Shown: positions 39,651 through 48,564 of the stretch, in pieces
How the letters are laid out: the number at the start of each line of letters is the position of its first letter
Position numbering within the stretch: position 1 is the stretch's first letter
Source of the DNA: Paraburkholderia phosphatilytica
Lineage (GTDB): Bacteria; Pseudomonadota; Gammaproteobacteria; Burkholderiales; Burkholderiaceae
DNA length: 64,000 nt
Direction of reading: 5' to 3'
Assembly (NCBI RefSeq): GCF_003443895.1
Contig: NZ_QQOA01000001.1
Location: forward strand, 231,703 to 295,702
Notes under the pieces: generated by a model
Database searches by the model: none
The model's input: only the letters and a program-made list of their open reading frames with translations
What the model was told of the DNA's origin: nothing
Position numbers and translations under genes: made by a program

Positions 39651-41794
39651 GACACGAGCCCGATGTTGTTGTGCGACGTGATGTTGACGGGTGCCGTGTA
39701 CGGCGCGGCGATCGTCACGATGCCGCGCTTCGCGTTCACCCCGCCCGGCGCGCTGAACACACCGCCCTGTATGTCGCCTTCGCCCGTCAGTTCGACCTGC
39801 CCCGATCCGCCGACGAAAAGGCCGCCCGTATCCGACGCGTAGATCGCGGACCACGTATTGCCGAACCAGGCCTTCAGGTTGTGCACCTCGTTGATCGTCG
39901 TATAGCCGAGCACGCCTTCGGCGAGCGTTTTCGGCGCATCTAGCGTGAGCTTGCCAATCGCATCGACGGTGCCGCCAATGTTGCTGATCTGCGTGCCGGC
40001 TTTCAACGTGATGTCGTTGTTCGCTTCGATCGCGCCGCCGTACACCTGCACGTCGCTCGATGCGCTCGAGCGGCAGAAGATGAAGCACGACTGGCTGAAC
40101 GACGCCTGCCCGGTGAACACGCCCTGCGTGAGCAGGTTCTGCGCGGCCGCGATCGAGATCGAGCCGCCGTTCGACAGGATCGAGCCGCCCACGTTGGACA
40201 CGTTCGCGCCGGAGATCGACACATTGCCCGCATCGGCGGTGATGTACGACAGCGCGTTCGGGTTGTCGAGCTCGCCGTAGTCGACGTCGAAACTGCGGTT
40301 GCGATGGCGCAGGAACAGGAACGTGTTGCCCTCGCTCGACGTGATCACCGGCACGCCGCCGTCCACACCGTTGGAGTGATCGACGATGTTGTCGACGTCG
40401 CCGGTCGCGGCAATCGACACGTTGTCGTTCGACAGGATCCGCGCGTTCTCGTTGGTCACGCTGCCGCCCGCCGTGATCGACACGTCGTCCTTCACGCCGA
40501 ACAGGATCGCGAGGCCGCCCGTCGTCAGCGTCTGGTTCAGCACGTTGCCGCCTGCGTTCAGCGTGACGGCGCCGTGCGATGCCGAGTCTGTGGTGGTCGT
40601 GGTTTCGCCCTGGATCAGCGAACCGATGTTGTCGATGTCGCCGCTGCTGGTCAGCACGACGCCCGCCGTCGCGGACGCGACCGTCGACCCGTTCGCCGCG
40701 CTGTCCGCGCTTAGCGCGATGCCCGCGCCGCTCAGGTCGATCCCGGTGTTCGCGAGCACGCTGCTGCCCGTCAGGTTGAGCGCCTGCGCAGTGGCAAGCG
40801 TCACGCTGCCGTTGCTCGCGCTGAGCTGCGCGTCGTTCAGCGTGATGTTGTCCTGCGTCTGGAAGCTGAGGTTGTTCGCCGCGCTAACCGTCGTGTTCGA
40901 TATCTGCACGCTACCGTTCGACGTCAGCGTGAAGTCGCCGAGCGATGCGCTGAGCGGCCCGGCGCTGCGCACGCCCGGACCGTGGTCCGTGACGATCAGC
41001 TCGACGCGGCCGCTCGTCAGACTGCCGGCGGCAGTGATGTCGATCGCGAACGACGTGGCCGTGGGCGGCGTCGATGCGGCTTGCGCGGTCAGCCAGTCGT
41101 TCGCGTTGTCCGTCGGCGACAGGCCCGTGTTCAGCGTCACGCTGCTCGTGCCCGCGACGAGGCGCGTGAGCGCCGTGGACGACGTGAACGTATTCGCCAG
41201 CGGTCCGTCGATCTGGATGTTCTTCGCGATCAGGTCGAGGTCGACGAGCGCGCTGGAGAGCCCCTGCGGACCGACGACGATCGTGCCGCCGGACGTCGCG
41301 ATCTGCACATTGCGCTGGTACGCGCCGGGCGCGATCTGCACATCGTCGAAGCTGACCTGGCCGGTCGTGAGCGCGACGTGTCCCGTTCTGACGAACGAAC
41401 CGCCGTTGACCGTGATGCCGTTCGGATTCGCGAGCACGACGTTGGCGGTCGGCCCGGTCACGTCGATGGCGCCTTCGATCAGGCTGGGATTGGTGCCCGT
41501 GACCTGATTGACGATCGTTCTCGCGTTGATGCCCGTGTTATTCAGCGTCGCGCCCGCCGAGCCAACGCTGAACGAGCTGTAGGTGTTCTGGGACACGCCA
41601 TACACCGCGGGTGCGATGCTGACGGTCTGATGCCCATTGCTGGCCGTCGACACCGTTGTCGACGTATGTCCGTCCGCGACGATGCCGCCTGCGAACGAAG
41701 CCGCGGGCCACATGGCACATAGCAATAGCAGGTACGGCACGACGCGCGGAACCCCGTTGCCCGCGGCGCGCCCGATGTTGGAGCGGCTACCCAT
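39635..41794 (-). CDS. Smaller TpsA (filamentous hemagglutinin N-terminal domain) exoprotein
   Basis: A 719-aa secreted protein. The signal peptide (VVPYLLLLCAMWPAASFAGG) is followed by a TPS domain with NPSL (about residue 102) and NPNGI (123-127). About 500 residues of beta-helical repeats follow and it ends in SWFGL. No toxin-like, DUF637 or hydrophobic entry domain is present, so it is not a CDI toxin. An adhesin, a helper fibre or a stand-alone TPS substrate is more likely. I start at 41794. The stop overlaps the tpsB gene by 16 bp. It is first in the operon, preceded by a 0.77-kb regulatory region. Confidence 0.87.
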   Translation of the reverse strand: MGSRSNIGRAAGNGVPRVVPYLLLLCAMWPAASFAGGIVADGHTSTTVSTASNGHQTVSIAPAVYGVSQNTYSSFSVGSAGATLNNTGINARTIVNQVTGTNPSLIEGAIDVTGPTANVVLANPNGITVNGGSFVRTGHVALTTGQVSFDDVQIAPGAYQRNVQIATSGGTIVVGPQGLSSALVDLDLIAKNIQIDGPLANTFTSSTALTRLVAGTSSVTLNTGLSPTDNANDWLTAQAASTPPTATSFAIDITAAGSLTSGRVELIVTDHGPGVRSAGPLSASLGDFTLTSNGSVQISNTTVSAANNLSFQTQDNITLNDAQLSASNGSVTLATAQALNLTGSSVLANTGIDLSGAGIALSADSAANGSTVASATAGVVLTSSGDIDNIGSLIQGETTTTTDSASHGAVTLNAGGNVLNQTLTTGGLAILFGVKDDVSITAGGSVTNENARILSNDNVSIAATGDVDNIVDHSNGVDGGVPVITSSEGNTFLFLRHRNRSFDVDYGELDNPNALSYITADAGNVSISGANVSNVGGSILSNGGSISIAAAQNLLTQGVFTGQASFSQSCFIFCRSSASSDVQVYGGAIEANNDITLKAGTQISNIGGTVDAIGKLTLDAPKTLAEGVLGYTTINEVHNLKAWFGNTWSAIYASDTGGLFVGGSGQVELTGEGDIQGGVFSAPGGVNAKRGIVTIAAPYTAPVNITSHNNIGLVSWFGL

Positions 41795-41874
41795 TGTTCT
41801 TATTCCGTCCGGCATTTCCGCCGGCGGACTCTCGATACGTTCTTGATTTCAGCGCGCACGGCCGGTGCGCGGCA

Positions 41875-41906
41875 TTCCTTAGACGAATGTCGTCACATTC
41901 AAGGAA
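41875..41906 (-). promoter_or_regulatory. Bulged stem-loop in the TPS operon leader
   Basis: TTCCTT (41875-41880) pairs with AAGGAA (41901-41906). Inside it GAATG (41885-41889) pairs with CATTC (41896-41900), giving an 11-bp stem with a 4-nt bulge and a 6-nt loop. It lies about 80 nt upstream of the small tpsA start. It may be a leader RNA structure or an operator. Confidence 0.35.
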
Positions 41907-42447
41907 ATCTTTAGAAAGTTTTTAGAGAAATTTTTCAGGGATCGAGCAAATACCCGTTTTAGCTGGGGTTGCGAATGCTTTAGCGCCAGTAAGCGCTCGC
42001 GGCCATGAAGGAATATTGGGTGAAATGACGGAATTAGCGGCATTCAAGCGACGACGCATCTGGCATTCATTTCAGAACGCTTGCATAAAACTACAGTCTT
42101 TCCGGCCCTGGCGAACCCGCGCACGAATATCAACGCTTTAGCGGGAGAGGAAAGGCTGAAAATTGCCGTCAGGAATTCCTGATATTCCGGTCGGGATAAA
42201 AGCCCGTGCCGTGCGCGCGATTTTACTGTTCTGCGAACTTCCGCGCGTTCTTCGTGGAATATGCGTCGATCCTGGCCCGCTTCGCAGCACTACTGCACTC
42301 TCCTCACAACGGCCGCAAATGGAGACAGGGCAAGGTTGTGCGGGTCACACACCCTCTGTAGCGCGCCATTTTTCCCGTAAGGCATCCGTAGCTTCCGGTT
42401 CCCGCATGGCTTCGGTCGACGGCGGGACTGTCAGCTTTTCATAAGCT

Positions 42448-42473
42448 TAAGAGCCTCATCAGGACGCCGTTTA
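42448..42473 (+). promoter_or_regulatory. Candidate sigma-28 (FliA) promoter for the chemoreceptor gene
   Basis: TAAG (42448-42451), 14 bases, then GCCGTTTA (42466-42473), compared with TAAA-N15-GCCGATAA for FliA promoters. It lies about 95 bp upstream of the chemoreceptor ATG. Motility genes often use this sigma factor. Confidence 0.38.
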
Positions 42474-42567
42474 CCCGATCACTAAACGCAATCTTTGCAG
42501 CACCGCGACGGCCATCGCTCTCCCCACCACGCACCACTTTTTCTGTGATTCATTTGAGAGCCGCTAA

Positions 42568-44112
42568 ATGAAAAGTTTCACCCAGACGATCCGCTTCCGG
42601 ATCATCCTCGTGCTTGGCATCTGCGTCGTGCTGACCGCCGCAGTCGGGTCCTTCGGCATCTTCGGGCTCGCGAAGCTCAATGGCTTTCTGCGCGACAGCT
42701 ACACCGGCAACGTCATGCCGATCATCGATCTGAACGAGGTGCGCGCGGCGCAGCTCGATATCCGTCTGCGGGCGCGGCGCATTGCGACTTTGCATGACGC
42801 ATCGGCAGTCGAGACCGAGCAGAAGGGGATACAGGACAATCTCGCGCGTATCGACAAGGCATGGAGCGACTACTACCCGTCGGGTGTGACGAGCGCCGAT
42901 GAGCGCGTGGTCGCGGACAAGCTCAACGCCGCGCTGCCGGATCTCAAGCAGTACGTGACCGAAGTGAGCGCGGCGGGCGCCGGCAACGCGGAAGCGCTCG
43001 AAGCCATTATCGAGCGACATCAGGCCGCAGCCGCGGCGTTCACCGATCTGATCGCGCAGGATGTCGTGATCAACCAGACCGGGGCGAAGGAATTCACCGA
43101 GCAGAGCGAATCCGTGTTCCATCGCACGCTGGCAATCGCGCTCACGCTCGTGATCGGCGGCATCGTGCTCACGCTGGTGGCGGCGGTCTACCTGCTGCGC
43201 GCGATTTCGCGGCCGCTCGACAAGGCGATCGGCGTCGCAAACGACATCGCCGACGGCAAGCTCGAAAATCGCATCACGGTGGACTGCGGCGGCGAATTCG
43301 GCACGCTGCTCGACTCGCTCGCGCGAATGGACAAGCAGCTGTCGGGCATCGTGCGCGGCATCGTCGGTTCGGCGGAAAACGTGACGAGCGCGTCGCGTGA
43401 AATCGCGAGCGGCAACACCGACCTGTCGTCGCGCACCGAACAGCAGGCTGCATCGCTCGAGGAAACGGCCGCGAGCATGACGCAGCTCACCGAGACCGTC
43501 AAACACAACTCCGAAAACGCAAACCACGCGAATTCGCTCGCCAGCAGCGCGACCGATCTCGCGACGCGCGGCAACGACGCGGTCCAGGCGATGGTCGGCA
43601 CGATCGAGCGCATCAGCAGCAGCTCGGCGCGCATCTCCGACATCACCGGCGTGATCGAAGGCATCGCGTTCCAGACCAACATCCTCGCGCTCAACGCGGC
43701 CGTGGAAGCGGCGCGCGCCGGCGAACAGGGCCGCGGCTTCGCGGTGGTCGCGAGCGAAGTGCGCAGCCTCGCGCAACGCTCGGCCTCCGCCGCGAAGGAG
43801 ATCAAGGAGCTGATCGTCTCGTCGGTCACGACGATCGAGGACGGTACGCGCCAGGCCGCCGAAGTCGGCACGACGATGGGCGAGGTCAAGCACGCGATCA
43901 AGCAGGTGTCCGACATCGTCGGCGAGATCGCGGCCGCGTCCGAGGAACAGAGCCGAGGCATCAACCAGATCGCGCTGGCCGTCACGCAGATGGACGAAGT
44001 GACGCAGCAGAACGCGGCGCTCGTCGAGGAAGCGGCGGCCGCGGCGCACTCGCTCGAACAGCAGGCCGATCAGCTGAAAACGGCCGTTGCGGTGTTCGAG
44101 CTCGCCGGCTAA
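42568..44112 (+). CDS. Methyl-accepting chemotaxis protein (4HB sensor)
   Basis: A 514-aa chemoreceptor. TM1 is at about residues 13-35; a periplasmic four-helix-bundle sensor spans to about 185; TM2 is at about 190-212. HAMP follows ([20 protein letters not shown]), then the cytoplasmic methylation helices and the highly conserved hairpin tip [34 protein letters not shown]. The C-terminus ends AVAVFELAG with no NWETF-like pentapeptide, so it lacks the CheR/CheB tether. It is followed 34 bp later by a GGDEF-EAL gene. The ligand is unknown; aromatic acids or amino acids are typical for this class. Confidence 0.92.
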   Translation: MKSFTQTIRFRIILVLGICVVLTAAVGSFGIFGLAKLNGFLRDSYTGNVMPIIDLNEVRAAQLDIRLRARRIATLHDASAVETEQKGIQDNLARIDKAWSDYYPSGVTSADERVVADKLNAALPDLKQYVTEVSAAGAGNAEALEAIIERHQAAAAAFTDLIAQDVVINQTGAKEFTEQSESVFHRTLAIALTLVIGGIVLTLVAAVYLLRAISRPLDKAIGVANDIADGKLENRITVDCGGEFGTLLDSLARMDKQLSGIVRGIVGSAENVTSASREIASGNTDLSSRTEQQAASLEETAASMTQLTETVKHNSENANHANSLASSATDLATRGNDAVQAMVGTIERISSSSARISDITGVIEGIAFQTNILALNAAVEAARAGEQGRGFAVVASEVRSLAQRSASAAKEIKELIVSSVTTIEDGTRQAAEVGTTMGEVKHAIKQVSDIVGEIAAASEEQSRGINQIALAVTQMDEVTQQNAALVEEAAAAAHSLEQQADQLKTAVAVFELAG

Positions 44113-44146
44113 GCTTCGCCCACCCACGCAATACGATGAACGCGCC

Positions 44147-46099
44147 ATGAATTTCATCCGGATGCGCGGTGCCGCAAGCACCGCGCTGATGCGAGCGCAG
44201 TACCGTGCGTTCACGCGTCAGATTCCGCTGCTATATCTCACGCTGCTCGCGAACAGCGCGGCGGTCGCTTTCACGTTCCGTTCGCTCGCGCCCCCGTGGC
44301 TCGACTGCTATCTGCCCATCGGCCTCGGCTGCGTGTGCGTGGTGCGCCTCGCGATGTGGCTGCGTGCCCGCGAGCGCGAGTTCGACCGCTCGCAACTGAT
44401 CCGGCGCCTGCGCGTCACGATGATTCTCGTCGTGGTGCTCGGCGCCGCGTTCACATTCTGGGGTCTCGCGCTTTATCCGTACGGCGATGCGTACGCGCGC
44501 GGGCACGTGGCGTTCTACATGGGCATCACCGTGATCGCCTGCGTGTTCTGCCTGATGCACCTGCGCAGCGCCGCGCTCGTGCTGGCCGCGATCGTCAACG
44601 TGCCGCTGGCCGTGTTCTTCCTGCTGACGGGCAACCCTGTCTTCATCGCGATCGCGCTGAACATCGTGCTCGTCTCGGGCTCGATGATCGTGATCCTGCT
44701 GATCTACTACCGCGATTTCGCCGATCTCGTCGAATCGAAAGAAGCGCTGCTCACGCAGCAACGCACGCTGCAGGAGCTGAGCGATCTCAACCACAGTCTC
44801 GCGAATCTCGACCCGCTCACCGCATTGCCGAACCGCCGGCGCTTCTTCAGCGATGTCGAAGCGCTGATTGGCAGCGCGCAAAACACGATGTTCGCGGTCG
44901 GCATCATGGACCTCGACGGCTTCAAGCAGGTCAACGATCTGTACGGCCACGTCGCCGGCGACCGCGTGCTCGTCGAGACCGCGCAGCGGCTGCGCTCGCT
45001 CGTCACGCCGTCGGTGACCGTCGCGCGTCTGGGCGGCGACGAGTTCGGCATCATTGCCCGCGACCTGAGCAACGCCGAACGCTTCGCGTCGTTCTGCGCG
45101 GAGCTCACGCGCATCTCGGCGCTGCCGCACACGACGAACGGCATGACGACGCGCCTGTCGGGCTCGCTCGGTCTCGCGATCTATCCGCACGCGGGCGCAT
45201 CGGCGGAACAGCTGTTCGAGCGCGCCGACTTCGCGCTGTTTCATGCGAAGACACATAGCCGCGGCCAGGCCGTCACCTTCTCCGCCGAGCACGAAATCCA
45301 GATCCGCCGTTCGAGCGCGGTCGAACACGAGCTGTGTCACTCGGACCTGCGCGAAGAGCTGTCGCTGATGTACCAGCCGATCGTCGATCTGCGCACTGGC
45401 CGCGTGACGGCGTTCGAAGCATTGGCGCGCTGGCGCAATGCGCGGCTCGGCCCGGTTGTGCCGAACGAATTCATTCGCGCGGCCGAGCACTGCGGGATGA
45501 TTCACGAGATCACGCTGATACTGCTCGAACAGGCGCTTGCGTTTTTGCGCCGCTGCCCGCCCGCGCTCAGTCTGTCGTTCAATCTGTCGGCGCTCGACGT
45601 CGCATCGGCCGAAGCGGTCGACCGGATCGTCGCGCTGCTCGCCACGCATCGCGACATCGCTTCGCGCATCCGCTTCGAAGTCACGGAGACGGCGTTCGTG
45701 CGCGATTTCGAACTCGCGCGGCGCGCGATCCTGACGCTCAAGGCGCACGGCGCGCGCGTCGCGCTCGACGACTTCGGCACCGGCTTTTCCAGTCTCAGCT
45801 CGATGGACCAGTTGCCGATCGACTGCATCAAGATCGACAAGAGCTTCATCGACGACATCGTGCTGCGCGAGCGCTCGCAAAGCATCGTCAAAACGGTGTT
45901 CGACCTGTGCAAGAACCTGCAGCTCGAATGCGTCGTCGAAGGTGTCGAAGCGCTGCAGCAGATCGACGTGCTGCGCACGCTCGGCTGCGCTTACGTGCAG
46001 GGCTATGTGTTCAGCCGGCCGCTCGCCGAACGCGACGCACTGGCGCTCGACGTGCAATCGCCGCTGCGCCTGCCCGCGCGCGAAGCGGCGGTGGAATAG
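44147..46099 (+). CDS. Membrane GGDEF-EAL cyclic-di-GMP protein
   Basis: A 650-aa protein. Five or six N-terminal membrane segments (to about residue 195) resemble a MASE-type sensor. The GGDEF domain has GGDEF at 296-300 intact, but I see no RxxD inhibitory site before it. The EAL domain has EAL at 424-426 and retains downstream catalytic groups: FNLSALD, FEVTET, LDDFGTGFSSL, IKIDKSF and VVEGVE. Both activities could be functional, or GGDEF may only bind GTP to tune the phosphodiesterase. It is probably co-transcribed with the chemoreceptor, linking taxis to c-di-GMP control of motility or adhesion. Confidence 0.9.
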   Translation: MNFIRMRGAASTALMRAQYRAFTRQIPLLYLTLLANSAAVAFTFRSLAPPWLDCYLPIGLGCVCVVRLAMWLRAREREFDRSQLIRRLRVTMILVVVLGAAFTFWGLALYPYGDAYARGHVAFYMGITVIACVFCLMHLRSAALVLAAIVNVPLAVFFLLTGNPVFIAIALNIVLVSGSMIVILLIYYRDFADLVESKEALLTQQRTLQELSDLNHSLANLDPLTALPNRRRFFSDVEALIGSAQNTMFAVGIMDLDGFKQVNDLYGHVAGDRVLVETAQRLRSLVTPSVTVARLGGDEFGIIARDLSNAERFASFCAELTRISALPHTTNGMTTRLSGSLGLAIYPHAGASAEQLFERADFALFHAKTHSRGQAVTFSAEHEIQIRRSSAVEHELCHSDLREELSLMYQPIVDLRTGRVTAFEALARWRNARLGPVVPNEFIRAAEHCGMIHEITLILLEQALAFLRRCPPALSLSFNLSALDVASAEAVDRIVALLATHRDIASRIRFEVTETAFVRDFELARRAILTLKAHGARVALDDFGTGFSSLSSMDQLPIDCIKIDKSFIDDIVLRERSQSIVKTVFDLCKNLQLECVVEGVEALQQIDVLRTLGCAYVQGYVFSRPLAERDALALDVQSPLRLPAREAAVE

Positions 46100-46139
46100 C
46101 GCCCGCTGCAACACGCGCGATGTGGCGTGTCGTGGCCCT

Positions 46140-47348
46140 TCAGCATTCGTCCAGCGAGTGCTCTTCCGGCGACGCGGCCTTCGCGTGCAGCGCATGGCCA
46201 CGCACCGCTTTGCCGCCCACCAGCGCCACCACCAGCGCCGCGAGCAACAACACGCACAGCGCGAGCCTCAGGCCGAACAGTCCCGCGCCGAAGCCGATCA
46301 CCGGCGGCCCCACGAGAAAGCCCGCGTAGCCCGTGGTCGCCGCCATCGATACGCCGACGGCCGGCGTCGGCGTCGAGCGTCCTGCCGCGCTGAAGATGAC
46401 CGGCACGACGTTGGCCAATCCAATGCCGATCAGCGCGAAGCCCGCGACTGCAGTCACGACGCCCGGCAAGCCGAGCACGAGCGCGAGCCCCGTCGCGGCC
46501 AGCAGGCCGCCAAGCGAGACGACCGTGCTCGGCCCCAACCTGCGCACCGACGCATCGCCCACCACGCGGCACGCCGCCATCGAAAGCGCGAACGCCGAAT
46601 AGCCGAGCCCTGCCGACGCCGGATCGCGCGTCAACACCGAGCGCAGAAACACCGCGCTCCAGTCGGCGACTGCGCCTTCCATCATCATGCAGAGAAACGC
46701 GAGCGCGGCGAGCTTCATCACTGCGCTGCTCGGCATCGCAAAGCCCGCGCTCGCGGCTTCCACGCGCGGCCCGATCGCGCGCAGCGCGGCCAGCGCGGCG
46801 CCCACGATCAACACGCCGACCAGCACGTCGGGCACCAGCAGCCCACCCGCCACGCCGACGCCGAGGCGCTGGATCAGCGTGCCGATCGCCGCGCCGGACA
46901 GGCCGCCCGCGCTCCACGCTGCATGAAACGACGACATGATCGGCGCGCGCCATTCGGTTTCGATCGCGCTCGCGTGGCCGTTCATCGACACATCGAGCGC
47001 GCCGTTGGTCGCGCCGAACAGCAGCAGCGCGACACACAGCAGCGGATAGCTGGGCGCGAGCGCGGGCAATGGAAACGTGACGATGAACAGCACGCCAAGC
47101 AGCGCGGTGGCGCGGCCGCTGCCCAGGCGTGGCGCGAGCCGTCCCGCCATCGGCATCGCGACGATCGCACCGAGCGCGAATGCGAACAGCGCGATGCCGA
47201 GCGCGGTGTCGGAGAGCGCGAGATGATCCTTCACGCGCGGCACCTCGACCGCCCACGCGCCGATCGCGAAACCGTTCGCGAAGAACACGGCGACGGTGGC
47301 GAACCGCTCCTTCAGCGGCTTGTGATGGAGTACGACGGACGCCGTCAT
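46140..47348 (-). CDS. MFS transporter, YbjJ-like
   Basis: A 402-aa major facilitator with about twelve membrane segments. The conserved regions FANGFAIGAWAVEVPRVKDHL, GATNGALDVSMNGHASAIE and SSFHAAWSAGGLSG match the YbjJ/fucose-permease-like subgroup. The ATG at 47348 overlaps the DeoR-type stop (ATGA), so the two proteins are translationally coupled and probably form one regulon. The substrate is unknown; DeoR partners often control sugar or nucleoside transport. Confidence 0.87.
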   Translation of the reverse strand: MTASVVLHHKPLKERFATVAVFFANGFAIGAWAVEVPRVKDHLALSDTALGIALFAFALGAIVAMPMAGRLAPRLGSGRATALLGVLFIVTFPLPALAPSYPLLCVALLLFGATNGALDVSMNGHASAIETEWRAPIMSSFHAAWSAGGLSGAAIGTLIQRLGVGVAGGLLVPDVLVGVLIVGAALAALRAIGPRVEAASAGFAMPSSAVMKLAALAFLCMMMEGAVADWSAVFLRSVLTRDPASAGLGYSAFALSMAACRVVGDASVRRLGPSTVVSLGGLLAATGLALVLGLPGVVTAVAGFALIGIGLANVVPVIFSAAGRSTPTPAVGVSMAATTGYAGFLVGPPVIGFGAGLFGLRLALCVLLLAALVVALVGGKAVRGHALHAKAASPEEHSLDEC

Positions 47349-48139
47349 GCGCCCTCCACCAGCACGGAACCGCAGACCTTGCGCAGCTGCGTGAGGCGCG
47401 CGGGCTTCACGTCCGCTTCGACGATCAGGTAGTCGAGCGTGGCGGCCGGCGCGACGACGAACGGCGCGGACGTCATCAGCTTTGACGACGTGACGGCGGC
47501 GGCCACGAGGCCGCTCGACTGCACCATCGCGCGCTTCACTTCCGCGTCTTCGGCGTCGAACGCGGCGATGCCCTCGGCCGGATCGAGCGCGCAGGCGCCG
47601 AGGAAGCACAGGTCCGCGCGGATCTGCTGCACCTGCGCGAGCGCCGTCGCGCCGACCGCGCCGCCCACGCGCGCACCCACCGCGCCGCCGACCAGGATCA
47701 CCTTGAAGCCGGAGCGGCCAATCAGCCGAAGACACGCTTCGGGCGACGTGGTGATCACAGTCAGATTCGCGTGATCCGGCAACGCCGCCGCGATCTCGAT
47801 GTTGGTCGAACCCGCGTCGAGCAGCACGACCTGCCCCGGCTGCACGATCGATGCGGCCGTTTTCGCGAGACGCGCTTTTGTCGCGCGGTCTTCCTGCATG
47901 CGCGCCGCGATCGGCAGATCGGACGGAGAATTCAGCAGCGCGCCGCCATACACGCGCTTGCAATGACCGGCTTCGGCGAGATCTCGCAGATGACGGCGGA
48001 CGGTGTGCTCCGAGGTATTGAGCTCCTCCGCGAGCGCCGCGGCGAGCACGCGGCCGTCGCTGCGCAGCCGCTCGAGAATCAGCCGCTCGCGTTCGTCGGG
48101 CATCAGCCCTTCCATCGCGTCCTGTCGCGTTCGCTGCAT
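47345..48139 (-). CDS. DeoR-family transcriptional regulator
   Basis: A 264-aa repressor-type protein. The N-terminal winged helix (PDERERLILERLRSDGRVL, EELNTSEHTVRRHLRDLAEAG) is followed by the DeoR sugar-phosphate sensor domain with VVLLDAGSTNIEIAAALP. The start at 48139 has GGAGACGAGCCC upstream; the frame extends to 48181 without support. Coupled to the YbjJ-like carrier by ATGA overlap. DeoR proteins usually sense a phosphorylated sugar and repress their own operon; the ligand here is unknown. Confidence 0.88.
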   Translation of the reverse strand: MQRTRQDAMEGLMPDERERLILERLRSDGRVLAAALAEELNTSEHTVRRHLRDLAEAGHCKRVYGGALLNSPSDLPIAARMQEDRATKARLAKTAASIVQPGQVVLLDAGSTNIEIAAALPDHANLTVITTSPEACLRLIGRSGFKVILVGGAVGARVGGAVGATALAQVQQIRADLCFLGACALDPAEGIAAFDAEDAEVKRAMVQSSGLVAAAVTSSKLMTSAPFVVAPAATLDYLIVEADVKPARLTQLRKVCGSVLVEGA

Positions 48140-48564
48140 GGGCTCGTCTCCGTTCGTGCAAAATCGATCATAAACGAGCATAAAATAGCGTAAACGGGCG
48201 GCGCGTGCAAATGCGCACGCAGCGACGCGTCAATCGTTTGCGGCGAAGCGTTCGAATCGGGATGGAGGTTTAGCGCGAGAACGGCTTGAAGACGCAACGC
48301 ACTACGGCGTTACCAGGAAACGGGAGAGCGCGGGAGAGGACTGGAGAAAACGAAAACCGCGGAGCAAGCCGCGGGTTCGCCAAAGACGGGTTGAAACTCT
48401 CAGGTTCCAGCAAGTGGTGCAGCCACCTGTCCGGCGACAGAAACGGGCCATGTGCTGAAGCGAGATGATGCGTGGCGCCGTCCGTCGGTTGATCCCGACA
48501 CTTTATGCGGAACGACTCCACCGCGTCACCCCTCTTGACATTGATCCCCGAGCTGCGCTAGCGG
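48140..48564. other. Intergenic region between LuxR-type and DeoR-type genes
   Basis: About 425 bp without a convincing gene. It holds a minus-strand intrinsic terminator candidate (48345-48374) for the LuxR-type gene and must contain the DeoR operon promoter close to 48140-48220. I found no clear -35/-10 pair. Confidence 0.5.
48345..48374 (-). terminator. Intrinsic terminator candidate downstream of the LuxR-type gene
   Basis: Read on the minus strand, CCGCGG-CTTGCT-CCGCGG (48374-48357) is followed by TTTTCGTTTTC. It lies about 190 nt past the stop of the LuxR-type gene. Confidence 0.5.

Larger units (their letters stand above)
41795..42567. other. Long divergent intergenic region upstream of the TPS operon and the chemoreceptor
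   Basis: A 773-bp A/T-richer stretch with no convincing gene on either strand. It holds a bulged stem-loop (41875-41906), a 14-bp perfect palindrome (42169-42182) and a flagellar-type promoter candidate (42448-42473). It probably carries the control signals of both the TPS/CDI operon and the chemoreceptor/c-di-GMP pair. Confidence 0.6.

Noticed and set aside
41795..42567. Short open frames on both strands in the long divergent intergenic region
   Set aside because: None has a ribosome-binding site, typical codon pattern or recognisable motif.
48270..48521. An 83-codon minus-strand frame between the LuxR-type and DeoR-type genes
   Set aside because: It spans the terminator hairpin, has no ribosome-binding site and resembles no family.
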